The notes beneath the pieces are model-generated. The model had not been told where the DNA came from. It was given only the letters and a program-made list of their open reading frames with translations, and ran no database searches. Source: Cephalotrichum gorgonifer (lineage: Eukaryota; Ascomycota; Sordariomycetes; Microascales; Microascaceae). From it: a stretch of DNA of 64,000 bases. The stretch is from positions 135,608-199,607 of the forward strand of contig ONZQ02000005.1 in assembly GCA_900312665.1 (NCBI GenBank), read 5' to 3'. A program made the translations under genes and the position numbers. Numbering within the stretch: the first letter of the stretch is position 1; the number at the start of each line of letters is the position of its first letter. This document shows positions 48,600 to 59,075 of the stretch, in pieces.

Positions 48600-49939
48600 G
48601 GCCAGGACTGTTGATGGGTGATGCCTGTGTCGATGGCGGAGGATGTTCTCGGTCAGGGCCTGATATCGACCATGAGAGCTAAGGGCTGTGGATTATAGCA
48701 GCGGCGGAGGGCTGGGGGGCCTCGCTTTCGTGTGTTGTCGTGAGGTGCGACCTTGGACCCCAGAGTTGTGGAGTGGTGGCTTTGGGAATATTTTGATGGA
48801 TATTTTGAAAAATCCCCAATTTCGAGCTGGTCACGTCTCTGGCAAGCAGACGCGACAGGCTGCAAATACTTGCTTTGGTGGGGCTAAACCGTGGAGATTC
48901 CAGGTACTGTTGGTTGTACTGGTCTATAATGACGAGGGTTTATTAGGCCAATCAGATCGTCTCCTCTACCGGGAGCAGGGCCGCCAGGATCGGAAATACT
49001 ACAACATGACTGGCTAATGCTCTTGGCAGGATGAGGAGGAGCTCCAGAAAGCAAGCTCGAGGCTTAAAGTCAGGCTTCATGGAGGAAAGAGCTTCCGGGA
49101 CAACGCCTTAGGGTACCCGTATGCAAGACTACCCAGGTTGGTAGCATTATAAGTCAACACTTTTACTGTTCTAAATCAACGCGAGATATAAGTCGTTGCC
49201 AAATATATTCTTTTGGCCCTTGGACGTTTTGCGACAGCTGCAGTAGCTTCTCATCCTCTCGCGCACCCTCAATCTCAATCTTAATTCGTGCCCATACAAG
49301 CCATGGTTCTGGTCCCTTTGATGCCATCTCGGCCCAGCCCATACCGCTGTTAGCAAAGCAGACTGCCAATATCACTCTCTTCGACTCGAGGCCATTTGAG
49401 CCGTCGTCCCTTTATCTTGCCAAGTGCTAGGTCGACCTCGGGGCCGGCCGCCGTCCTTCCCTCGCCACCTGAGTACGCCAAGGAGCTTGCACATAGTATC
49501 GCCGCCGATTTTATGCGCGACTCATCTCTCGACGAGCTGAGTTAATAGACTCTATTATAATCCCTCCGTCAACCGCCCTATTCGAGGCCTAAACCGCATC
49601 GCCTACCTCAGACTCGCGCCGGAGAAGTCAGGGCCGTCTTGTATTCAACCTCTCGAGATCCCAGATCTCACACGCGGCCCACCTAGGATTTTAATATCTC
49701 CCCGCCTGCTGCCCTAGCCCCGGTTTCGATCCTTTCTACGCTGGTCCATTGTCTACCGACCTAGCATCTGAGGCATGATCTACTTTCTTTCAACCGTCAC
49801 TCCTCACCGTGCCTGAACTAGGAAGGAACCCTCCAGCTGCTTCAGTGCCTACCTATATCTTCCCCCCCTTAAGTACGATTGTATTTCACATTTTACCAAC
49901 GTGCCTTCATACTTTTGGAACAACATCTACTGGCCTACT
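48600..49939. other. Divergent intergenic region, POM152 / UCH gene
   Basis: About 1.3 kb. Two stop-bounded frames at about 49385-49547 and 49549-49720 (plus) read like protein but have no ATG or partner; a minus-strand frame at 49163-49375 is similar. They may be decayed coding sequence or chance. A CCAATCA box lies near 48951. Confidence 0.45.
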
Positions 49940-52410
49940 ATGACCACCTCAGAGCCGATGGACCTCGACTCCGAGCTCGTGGAGAAGGGCGACGAAGCGG
50001 GCTCTGGCGAAGGAGGTGTTGAGGCGAATGTCGCGTCAAACAACCCAGCGATGGGTCCTCATCAAACCTCATATACGGGCACCTCTCCACAGTCTATCTC
50101 AGTTCAGCAGCCCGGTACGGGCGAACAGGACATGCTTGGCGTCATCGCTAGTCGTGAAAAGCAGCCGTTCCAGAAAGAGGCTGTTGCGAATGACGAGCCG
50201 ATGGAAGGACCAGTTCCAATACAAGAGATCCGGAAGTTGTCTCCCAGCCGAGTCGCCTCCGAGGAGGCCATTGCAGATGAAATCGTCGTGGCATCCTGCC
50301 ATAGCGCCCTGCCCAAGCACAATCCCACGCCATCCCACACCTCCGGAACCGCTGCCCATGAAACCGTCGTGGCAGAAGCCCATGGTGGCACCCTAGCCGA
50401 AGGCAACCCCAAAGCATCCAACCAGGAGTACGAGGTGACCACCGCACGATTTGCTCCTATCACGCCAGATCCTCAGTCTCCTAGAGAGGAAATGCCTATC
50501 GAGAGCACCCATGATAGGCCTCCAGCCAAAGCGAAACTCGAACTCAACGAAGACAGTGAAACTGCTAGTGAGGCTCCTATCGCATCCACAAGACGGAATC
50601 CGAAGCGATCCGCGGCGGCCCTAGTGGAGACGCAACCTGTAGACGATCGTGTCCGTGAAAACATCCTAGACGCGGCGCTGGAGCCAATGACGGAGGCTGA
50701 GCTGGAGAAGTGGGACGGGTGGATCGAGTTGGAGTCTGAGCCTGTGCGTTCCCCATGGGTGGAACTCCCATCTAGTTGACCTCGTCTGTCTGCGGATCTC
50801 GATGATGATCGTCTAATATTCGCGCTGCAGGCCTTCTTTAACTATATTCTCCGCGAGCTGGGTGCCAAGGACGTTCAGATACAGGAGGTCCTGTGCCTAG
50901 ATGATGATCTTATACGCCAGCTTCCGTAAGTCCCCTCGTCATTTCAGTTCCAGCTGTATTAACTCGATCCGGGATCCGGGGTTCTGATTGCTAATGCGAC
51001 GTAGGAAGCCCATCCACGGCCTTATCTTCCTTTTTCAGTACCTATCCGATGACTCGGATGTTGATGAGGAATCCGACGCGGAAGAGGTCTGGTTCGCGAA
51101 TCAGGCAAGTAGCATACGTATAGGGGAGGATGCCAGGACGCATACTGACGAGCATATACCCAGACTGTGGACAATGCGTGTGCAACCGTTGCCATGCTAA
51201 ACATCGTCATGAATGCGCCTAGCATCGAGCTGGGCGAGACTTTGGAGAACTTCAAGGAGTCTACCAAGGCAATGTCCAGCCCTCTCCGCGGACATGCACT
51301 TAGCACCAACAAAACCATTCGCAAGGTGCACAACAGCTTTACGAGGTATGTATTTCCTCCAGTGTCTTGGCCTACTCCGGTTCTAACAAACACCCCCTAC
51401 TCGACAGGCGCGTCGACCATTTTAATGCAGATCTCTGGCTTAGTAGCAAGGCAGAGGCGGCTAATAAAAAACGGACAAAGAGACCACAGGGCAGGAAATC
51501 GGGAAAGAAGAGTAAGAAGAAGAGCGGCGAATCAGGATATCACTTCATAGCCTATGTCCCCGTGAACGGGTCGGTCTGGGAACTCGACGGCCTGAAGGCC
51601 CGGCCGACGAAGCTGGGTATGTGTCTATTCGCTGTCCCTGGCCCAACCCCTTTTCCTTGCCAACATATTTTCGCTAATATAACCCTGGTAAACAAAGAGC
51701 CCGTCACCTCGGAGGACTGGGCGCTTGATGCTCTACCTAAGATTTGGAGCCGCATGGAAGACGACGCCGGGGGGTTCGAGTTCAACCTCCTCGCCATGTG
51801 TCAGAGCCCCCTCCGCGACCTGTGCCGCGAAATCGCCGCCGGCGCCCGGGTGCTCGAGCTCATAGAACGCCGCCTTGACAGCTTACCAGGCCCTTCACCT
51901 ACCACCACGGGGGCCGTCGCTGTTCCGGAGCTGCCTTGCCCTGGGAAGTTTCCCGAGTACTGGGTAACGTCTGCCATGGTCTCAGAGGCACCCATTCCTC
52001 CAAACACGTATCACCTGCTCCGCCTACTGGGTGCGATCCCCTCATCCACGAACGAGCCCTCGGGTCCTGTCTCGGAGGGTAACGGCACAACCAACGAAGG
52101 CGTCTCCATCCCCAGAGCCGACTTCGTTTCCGCACTCCGCGAGGCCGGAGTTCTCGATCCACCAGCTCCCAGCAGCAGCGCGGGCGAGTTGTTTATGACT
52201 CCAGAGGGCATACGCCTCTACCTCGGGGCGCTAGCCAAACAGGTATCCGCGGGGCAGGCCAGTGCGATGGCGAGATACGACGCGGAAATTACCTCGATCG
52301 GAACGGATCTGGAACGTGTGGAGGGGAGGAAAAAGGATTATACGCCGGCCATACATGCGTGGGTGAAGATCCTTGCCGAGAAGGGCGTCCTTGAGCAACT
52401 TGTTGGGTGA
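49940..52410 (+). CDS. UCH37/BAP1-like ubiquitin carboxyl-terminal hydrolase (peptidase C12)
   Basis: Six exons: 49940-50743, 50831-50925, 51005-51104, 51164-51345, 51408-51616, 51698-52410; 700 residues. It should cleave ubiquitin from its C-terminus. The UCH domain starts at about residue 255 (DGWIELESEP, then AFFNYILRELG). The catalytic set is complete: Gln333 and Cys339 in NQTVDNACATVAML, His439 in YHFIAYVPVNG, Asp454 in WELDGL. A C-terminal DYTPAIHAWVKILAEKG helix matches the tail of UCHL5/BAP1, which binds proteasomal Rpn13 or ASXL partners. Unusual: 255 residues of acidic Ser/Pro-rich sequence at the N-terminus, and a Lys/Arg-rich insert (KSGKKSKKK) just before His439, possibly a nuclear localisation signal. 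Intron 3 has a GC donor. The start is the first in-frame ATG after the open frame begins. Convergent with the UBL gene. Confidence 0.88.
51105..51163 (+). other. GC-AG intron in the UCH gene
   Basis: The exon ends AATCAG and the intron begins GCAAGT and ends ACCCAG. Using this donor gives NQ|TVDNACATVAML, exactly the family catalytic motif. Nearby GT sites (51110, 51118) do not restore phase. The flanking CAG|GCAAGT is the typical strong context of GC introns. Confidence 0.8.
51617..51697 (+). other. 81-nt stop-free intron in the UCH gene
   Basis: GTATGT..AAAG, a multiple of three with no stop codon. Removal joins ARPTKL to EPVTSEDW as in relatives; retention would add 27 residues directly after the catalytic Asp loop. 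Confidence 0.65.
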
Positions 52411-52930
52411 AGTACGGGAGGGAAAGGGGGGGAGGGGGAGAGGGAGAAGGGGGAGGATCGGGAGGAAATATTCCACGGGCGCTTGCGGTGTTATGGTACT
52501 GCCCGTTCCCCCGTCCCTTGTATTTGTTTCCAGCTTGGTGTTTTTGTATTCTAGGGAGTATGGAGCAAGAGAGAAAAGGGGAGTCTTAGGGGGCTTCAAT
52601 GCGTCGATAGGCTCAGCGACAAATACAAGCGCGTCTTATAATCACCATGTTAACATACCATTTGTTGCAAGCTAACCAACCAGAGAGTTCTTTCTCCATT
52701 TTGAATAACGTTTGCTCATGCATCGGAGCCCGTCCTCCCTCTCCCGGACTTGTAGATAGTATCGTTAAGGGTGATGCTATTACACACAACACTAGGGATT
52801 ATACCGATCAAGCCGAAGTACCATACAAAAACCACAGGTATCTCTTGGTCGGCACTCACAATATCGAGCGGAGGTCGCCCGCCGGGCGGGAGAAATATCG
52901 ACGGCGCCCCGCATGTTGGACTATCGTGGC
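52411..52930. other. Convergent spacer, UCH / ubiquitin-like protein
   Basis: 520 bases between two facing stop codons; the first part is purine-rich (GGGAGA-type, 52415-52470). No gene seen. Confidence 0.55.
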
Positions 52931-55716
52931 CTATTGAGCGGGTTCCTGCCGTCTCCCTCCGTCTCCACTCGTAGCAACAGGCTTTCGCCGCAGTTTTACT
53001 GGAAGAGCGGGATTCGAAACAGCATCCGTCTGCTCCACGGTAACCGAAGCGGTCTTCCCCAGGATGGCGTCCGTCAAAGGCGTTTCAGCGTGTGGGAAGT
53101 CGGTCGCCGTCACGTTCTGAGCCGGGGGAACGCTGGCGGGCAGCGGTATCCTCGCGCTCCGCATCCCCCCATAGCTCGGCTCAGATGCCTGGATGTACAC
53201 ATCCGTCATTTCCCCCCAGCGGAAAGCTCGGTATCGGACCTCGACGGCGTCCACGGCGGTATCGCGGAGTGCCGTGGCTCGAGAGACGAGCTGGTCAAAG
53301 TTGGACTCTGAAGCGAGTAGGACGATGGACGAGGACCCGATCTCTACCCTTCGATACCGCTCGCCGGACGACTTGACCAAGACCCGCTTCCAGCCCGAGA
53401 ATGCCGGGATCGATATCCTGGACTCCATCATGGTGAGGGCCATTGCCAGGCCATCGGTGGTAGTGCTACATGCCGAGGCACTGTGGTCGGGCACATGGCA
53501 CCTGAGACATCTCTCGTTGATGATGGCGAACGCCGCAGTGAGGGGCGTGTCCTTTAGGAGCGTGGCCCAGGTGTTTAGCCCGACCTCGAGATCCAGCGAC
53601 CCTTCCTGCCCGTTGTTGAAGAACCCGACCTTTAGCTTTGAATCGCTCATCCCGGTAGGGCTTAACAGGTCGAGAGCGTAGCAGACCAGCTGTGCCATCT
53701 CTGCTCGTTGATCCTTGAATTTAATCCACACGTTCTCAATTGCCTCGTCGTCGCTGGATTCGATGGCCGCCTCAAACTCGCGACCCCAGACCTCGTCTCG
53801 CCAGCCGGGAAATTGTCGCTCGAGGAGCAGGGCCACGGGCTTCAGCACAAGGAGGCCCCTGACAGAGATGCGCCTCGCGTTCCCGGTGCAGTGGCTCACC
53901 TCGACGCCGAGGTACTGGTTCAGCACCTGGGGGTTGCGACGCTCCGGTACGGACTTCCACTTGTCGAGTATCTTCTCCTTCAGCGGCGTCTGCGGGATCC
54001 TCTTCTGCGTCCCGGAGATGGTCACGCCGAAAATCTTGGATAGCGTGCCGGACACACCCCGGGTATCCCACCTCCACTCCGAGTCCTTGGTGCCGAGCTC
54101 GCCCATGAGGTTACCGTAGCCGGCCTCGTAGTGATCGAGCGTGAACCGGCAAGCATGGTTCTCGGTCATGACGTCTCCGATGAGCAGTAGGTCGTCGGGG
54201 GAGAGGCACAAGTCCTCCGACGGAGGCAGGAGCTTCATGGCTAGCCCTCTCATCCAAGACGAATGGCTGTGCCAATGGCACCTGACCGCGTTCGGAAACG
54301 CCGTCTGCGCGCGGCCTTTGACTTTGCATATGATGCCCTTGGAGACGTTATATTGCCGAATTCTGCCGCCTCCCTTGGGCTCGGGGACGGCGTATACCGG
54401 TCCCCAGATGTCGGCGAAGTCGGCCATGTTCGTCAAGACGTCCAACGGCCGATTAGAGAGAGACGGAGCGGGCGCCGAGCGGCCTCCTCGAAGTTCGAAG
54501 ACCCAAACTTCTTTCTTGTCCAGGAAGTCGTTCAGGCAGGCAAGCTGCGTCAGGGAACAGCGGAAGTTTACGGGGCTGTCCTCCCAGTTAACCTCGAAAG
54601 CTCGCGCATCCAGCTGCAGGTAGTCTTGGTCGAAGCGACAGCCGTGCGAGCCGGTGTAGCTCAGCAGCGCGAGATCGAGTAGGAGAGCGGTCACCCTGCC
54701 GGTAATGAGGATCGAGGTGGTTGATTGATCGGGGAGTTCAAGCGGGAGGTTGAGGCGCTCTAGAAGCAACTTGCATGGCTCGAGGATATACGCCCAGAGA
54801 CTGGCCTGGACGTCTTCGTCCAGGTCAGCACCCTCCTCGCTGAAAGCGGCTTCGAGGTAACTGATGGCTCCTTGTCGGATGTTCTCGATCTCGACGACGG
54901 GGATTCTGACCAACTCAGCGATGTTGTCTCCGGGATGACTGAGCAGGAGATTGAAAGACCCGTTGCAAAATCCCTGCCGCTCCAGCTCCCTGAAACTAGA
55001 AGCCACCCGGGAGAATATCAGGCATGTTTTCCACAGACTAGCCAAGACTCCATCAGTCGACACAGCTTTCTCAGATGAGCCGTCGGGGGCTACGTCCCCA
55101 AACACAGACCCCATCCAATCGGGTACCCCCTCAAAGGGGGGTGTCGGCACGACTCCAGCGGCCGCCGCGGGCCCGATTGCCCAGGTGTTCTCGTCGAGGC
55201 GTGTGTACTGACCGCCACATCTCTTGAACTCCGAGTGTTCGGCGACAGCATCGGACAAGAGCTCCAGGCGCCGGTAGAAGGCGTTAGGGTCAATAATGTC
55301 CAAGTCATCCTCAAACGACGCGCTCTTGAAAGCCGACCTCCAGTAGTGGAGCTTGTGTTCTATTTCCTTTTGAGAGGGCATGGTCCTTTCGCTCAGTGCC
55401 TCTACTGCCGCCGGTGCCCGCTGCGAGTGGCCAGTTCGTACGACGAGGTGCAGTGTGGCCCCCCCTTGAATATGGTAGGTCCCTACAGTACGGACCTCCT
55501 CGAGCTGCTTTCCGGCGAAGATGATCCTCTGTTGCTCTACGGGAAGGTCCCAATGGGCTTCGATTTGTTGCTTCACGGCCAAGAGGGTGGTGTCTGGTTC
55601 GACCTCTAGCTCGAGTGCCACCCCCGTCACTGTGGTATGCGGTTAGCAGATGCTGGCGAGGCCCATGGACGTTGGGGTACTCTGTGAGACATACAGCTAC
55701 GGATAGTTATCTTCAT
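52931..55716 (-). CDS. Uncharacterised fungal protein with N-terminal ubiquitin-like domain
   Basis: Exon 1 is only 22 bases (55716-55695), the intron 55694-55630 (GTATGT..CAG), exon 2 55629-52931; 906 residues. Residues 1-72 are a clear ubiquitin fold: MKITIRSLTG, QQRIIFAGKQLEEVRT, then GGATLHLVVR. Positions matching Leu8, Ile44, Lys48 and Val70 of ubiquitin are kept, but the chain continues TGH instead of Gly-Gly, so it is unlikely to be a processed modifier. The next 830 residues have no domain I can name. Motifs include FADIWGPVYAVPEP, YNVSKGIICKV, LLLIGDVMTENHACRFTLD, SGTQKRIPQT and YLGVEVSHCTGNARRISVR, which I believe recur in a large unannotated family of Sordariomycete proteins (from memory, unverified). 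No TM, signal peptide or known catalytic motif. Convergent with a deubiquitinase. Confidence 0.85.
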
Positions 55717-57444
55717 TGTAGTGTAGTGGCAATATTGGGCCGCGATGGTTCACTAGAGGGGGAATGGGAGGCATGGGGCGGGCCAGCCCTATAAATATAA
55801 TATCGCGCATCGCGTTCTTCCTCTCACCAGCCTCGACTTGCCGTGAAGTAAGGCGGGGGAGGAGGAGGCGGAGGCGGAGGAGGGATACGTCTGATGGAGG
55901 ATGAGCCAATGGCTGGGCCGGGTCATCTGCAGTCGAGGTCCAACAGGCGCTCTGCGAGTGCTGATCCTGCGGATATAATACGTTGTATACATAGCCTGGC
56001 CAGGACTCATCACTTCCGTGAGGGCGTGCCAGAGCCTGGATGACTGCGTGCCACGTCCTGACTGGCTGTTATATCCGTGGAGGTGGTGTGCAAGATGCAT
56101 CATCGGGACTCATCACTTCCGTAAGGGCGTGGATACAATAGCCTGCCTGGCTGTTCTGTATATCCATAGAGGTGGCGTGTAAGATGCATTATCATTCGTA
56201 GATGGAGAAGGGTTCACCTGCGCGAGTCCGTTGCTTCGAGGGAAGAATTTCGGAAATGATTTGCAAGGCACAGAAAAAGGGGAGAGATTATCTAACGATA
56301 CTTGTATTTCTAGTATCAGTTCCATACATGTATATACGGCGGTTTTGACCATGGCAAAACGGGGTTTATATAATATGGATTTTATCGCAGTAAAAGAACA
56401 AACCATACATACATGCAGTGATAATAAGAAGGTGAATCTAAACAGTAATAGTAAGGACCTATCTGTCTTCTCACGCACGTCTTAACCTTCCTTCCTAGCT
56501 CACTCAGACGAACATTCCCCTGCCCTAAAGATGCATCCCACCCCGCAACAGGCCTAGCGCTATGGTACTGGGCGAGCCAAACTGCAACCCTGTAAATTAT
56601 GGATGTTGGTCCCCCGGTTTTAGCCTGGCACTATGATGCTTTAGGATAAGCTAAAATTCTCAACGGAACCACGGATGCGTTTCCGCGGGGAGGGTGGCCC
56701 TTCTGTTTGAAAGACCCCTGCCACCGCAAGCCGGCGGCCCGGGTCGTTCGAGTAGTGGCCGTTCTATACGAGTAGGAAGGAGAGCTATTATTCATTCGTA
56801 TGAGTCCACAAGGTAGTTAGGTGTCTTTCTTGAGAGACTGAGCGGGGAGAGGTACCCACTTCAGCGGAGGGAGAAAACTTACGGGCAGGGTAGAGGGAGA
56901 GAGATTGTCCCGAGGTAGCGAGGGCTTCATGCAAGCCACCATAATCACGGCTGGTCCAGAGAACCCAGATCGAGAATAATTTACATGATCCGGGGAACCA
57001 CTCAACCACTGGTTACATCAATCCGGTTGCCGGTCGCCTGCAGCACCCAAAAGCCCTGCCTGTCCTATCCCGCCTCTTCTCGCGCTCGCTCTCATCTCTG
57101 CCCTGAGGCTAAATAAGGAAAAAAAAAACACACAGCAGAGAGGGCATGTAACCGTGTCATGCATCCAAGTACAGCAACGCCTGTACCACTTTCGTCCCAT
57201 GTGTGCCACCTCCCGCTCAGACCCTCTCCCTCCCAGCTCCTCGGAGAGCGCAGCCGTAAATAACCATAAACCTTCCCTGCAGGACAGGGGCCTCTGATCT
57301 ATCCCTCTTCCGTCTCTTTCTCCATTCTACCCTTCTCTCCTACTTCTATTTCGAATCTTTCCTTTTTTTCCCCGGTCCCCCACTTCGGTGCAGGATTTTC
57401 CCTTCCATATGTGATATGTGACGTCCCCACCGACTACCTGCCCC
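55717..57444. other. Divergent intergenic region, UBL protein / 7-TM protein
   Basis: About 1.7 kb. It contains a diverged tandem duplication (56003-56193) and pyrimidine-rich sequence just before the 7-TM gene (57295-57375). Short frames at 56231-56485 and 56788-57009 have no family pattern. Confidence 0.5.
56003..56193. repeat. Diverged tandem duplication
   Basis: Copy 1 (56003-56104) and copy 2 (56105-56193) share GGACTCATCACTTCCGT, AGGGCGTG, TGGCTGTT and GAGGTGG plus AAGATGCAT blocks. Most single-base differences are transitions (for example GTGAGG/GTAAGG, CCGTGG/CCATAG, CATCATC/CATTATC), and copy 2 is about 13 bases shorter overall. Confidence 0.75.
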
Positions 57445-58861
57445 ATGAACGTGTTGGAGATAATCCTTCAGGTCCGCGAGGGCCTCGAGGCCCGGAGAGG
57501 AGAAGTAGGAGGGGCAGCGACGTACGGCGTCCGCGCCGTGCTGGGCCTCACTTTTCTTGTCGTGCTATGGGCTGAGTATCGCGGGCGGTCCGTGGTGGCC
57601 AAGGGGCCGTGGTCGACCTGGACGCTCCTCATCTCGGGTGTAAGTTTAAAAAAAAACCATCCACGCTGAATCTGGTGGACGAAGAATAAGAGCAAACAAA
57701 ACCACAATGGGGATAATGAAACCCCAACATTAACGTTTCTCCTTTTTAACATTTTGTCTTTCAACAACAGGCCATCCTCCTCGTCGTCTCCATCCTAAAC
57801 GCCCGCTCCATCTCCCTCGGCTACGGCGGACCCCTCCACTCCGTCCCCGCTGCCTCTCTCCCCTCCCTCACGACCCTCTCCCGCCTCGCCGACGTCCTCG
57901 CCTTCCTCTCCACCATCTCCACGAAGCTCTTCCTCTCCTCCGTCCTCCATCCCTCCGCCGGCTCCGCCTTCCGCAAGCTCCTGCAGGTCGGCGCCCTGAT
58001 ACTGTCCCTCTCCTTCTTGCCCATCGTGGCGCTCGCCACCCTGCCCGTCGAGGGGATCTACTGCGAGACAGACGGCGTGCGCAACGGCTGCTTCGCCGCC
58101 GAGACATGGCTTGCGCTGTCGGAGATCGTCGCCGGTGAGTTTGCCACTACTTTACCCCCACTTTCTCCCGAGGGGAGAGGGCCTAGAAGAAGCGGATGCG
58201 GAAGGATGAAAGGAACTTGTTGATATTGATATTTTCTTGTCGTCTTTCAAGGCTTCTCTACGTTTATGGACCTCGCGCTCGTGTTTATCGCGTTGAAGAT
58301 GACGCTCAGGAGGGGGCCCTTTGATCCGCGAGAGAGGCCAACGGAGGCGTTGGCGATAGCTTGTGGCGCAGGGTATGTCTCCGACGGCGCCTGAAACCCC
58401 AGAAGCCGAGGAATGGAACTGACGCATTCCAGCGCCTTCATCGCCGGCATTATAAAGCTGACCAAGTTCGCGCCCCTCGAAACCGGCGACTTCACATGTA
58501 AGCCATACCCAGAGCCTGAGCACCGGAGCACCTGAGCACCTCCCACTCCCCAAACGTCCATCCCGCACAAACAGCGCTATCACGTAGTCGTTGCCGTTCT
58601 AACAATCCAGACTACGGACCGTCCCTCCTCCTCTGGAGCGTCACCGAGGCGTCCCTGACCATCCTCTCCGCGTCGACGATAGCGCCATACACGGCCCGCG
58701 AGCGGATAAAGCGGCCGCGGTCTCCTCCTACGGATGACTCCTCCGATTTTATGGACCGGAGGGCGTTTGGGGCGCTGGGATGCGAGGAGAGGGGCGACGT
58801 GGGCCGGAGGGACGAGAATGAGGTGCTGCTCCGGTCCATGGTACGGGCCGGGCTTCTGTAG
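57445..58861 (+). CDS. Seven-TM integral membrane protein, fungal rhodopsin-domain-like
   Basis: Five exons: 57445-57639, 57771-58134, 58252-58372, 58433-58497, 58611-58861; 331 residues. Seven hydrophobic segments can be placed: about 24-45, 53-78, 98-120, 131-153, 172-200, 216-236 and 248-272. The sequence DFTYYGPSLLLWSVTEASLTI before the last helix, and the alternation of loops, fit the large fungal family annotated as rhodopsin domain (PF20684), many of which are called PTH11-like. There is no Lys in the last helix as retinal-binding rhodopsins need, so a light sensor is unlikely. The cytosolic tail is short, charged and ends VLLRSMVRAGLL. Ligand and role are unknown. Every join keeps phase. 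The ATG at 57445 is the first in frame. Convergent with the FHA gene (214 bases apart). Confidence 0.72.
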
Positions 58862-59075
58862 GAAGCCGGGGCGCCGGGGTAGCGAGGTGTATTTGTATCG
58901 ATTTTTCTGTTGTTTTGTTGTATTCGGGAGGATAAAAGCGGGAGGTATGCCGCAGGCGGGGTGCGATGATTAGGGAAAGAAGGAAAAACACTTGATACCC
59001 CCTATACCCCCCACCTTTGCCCCCGTTGAATTATGTCCCATGCAAGGGGCCTGGCCCTCGCCCTCCACCCCCGGC

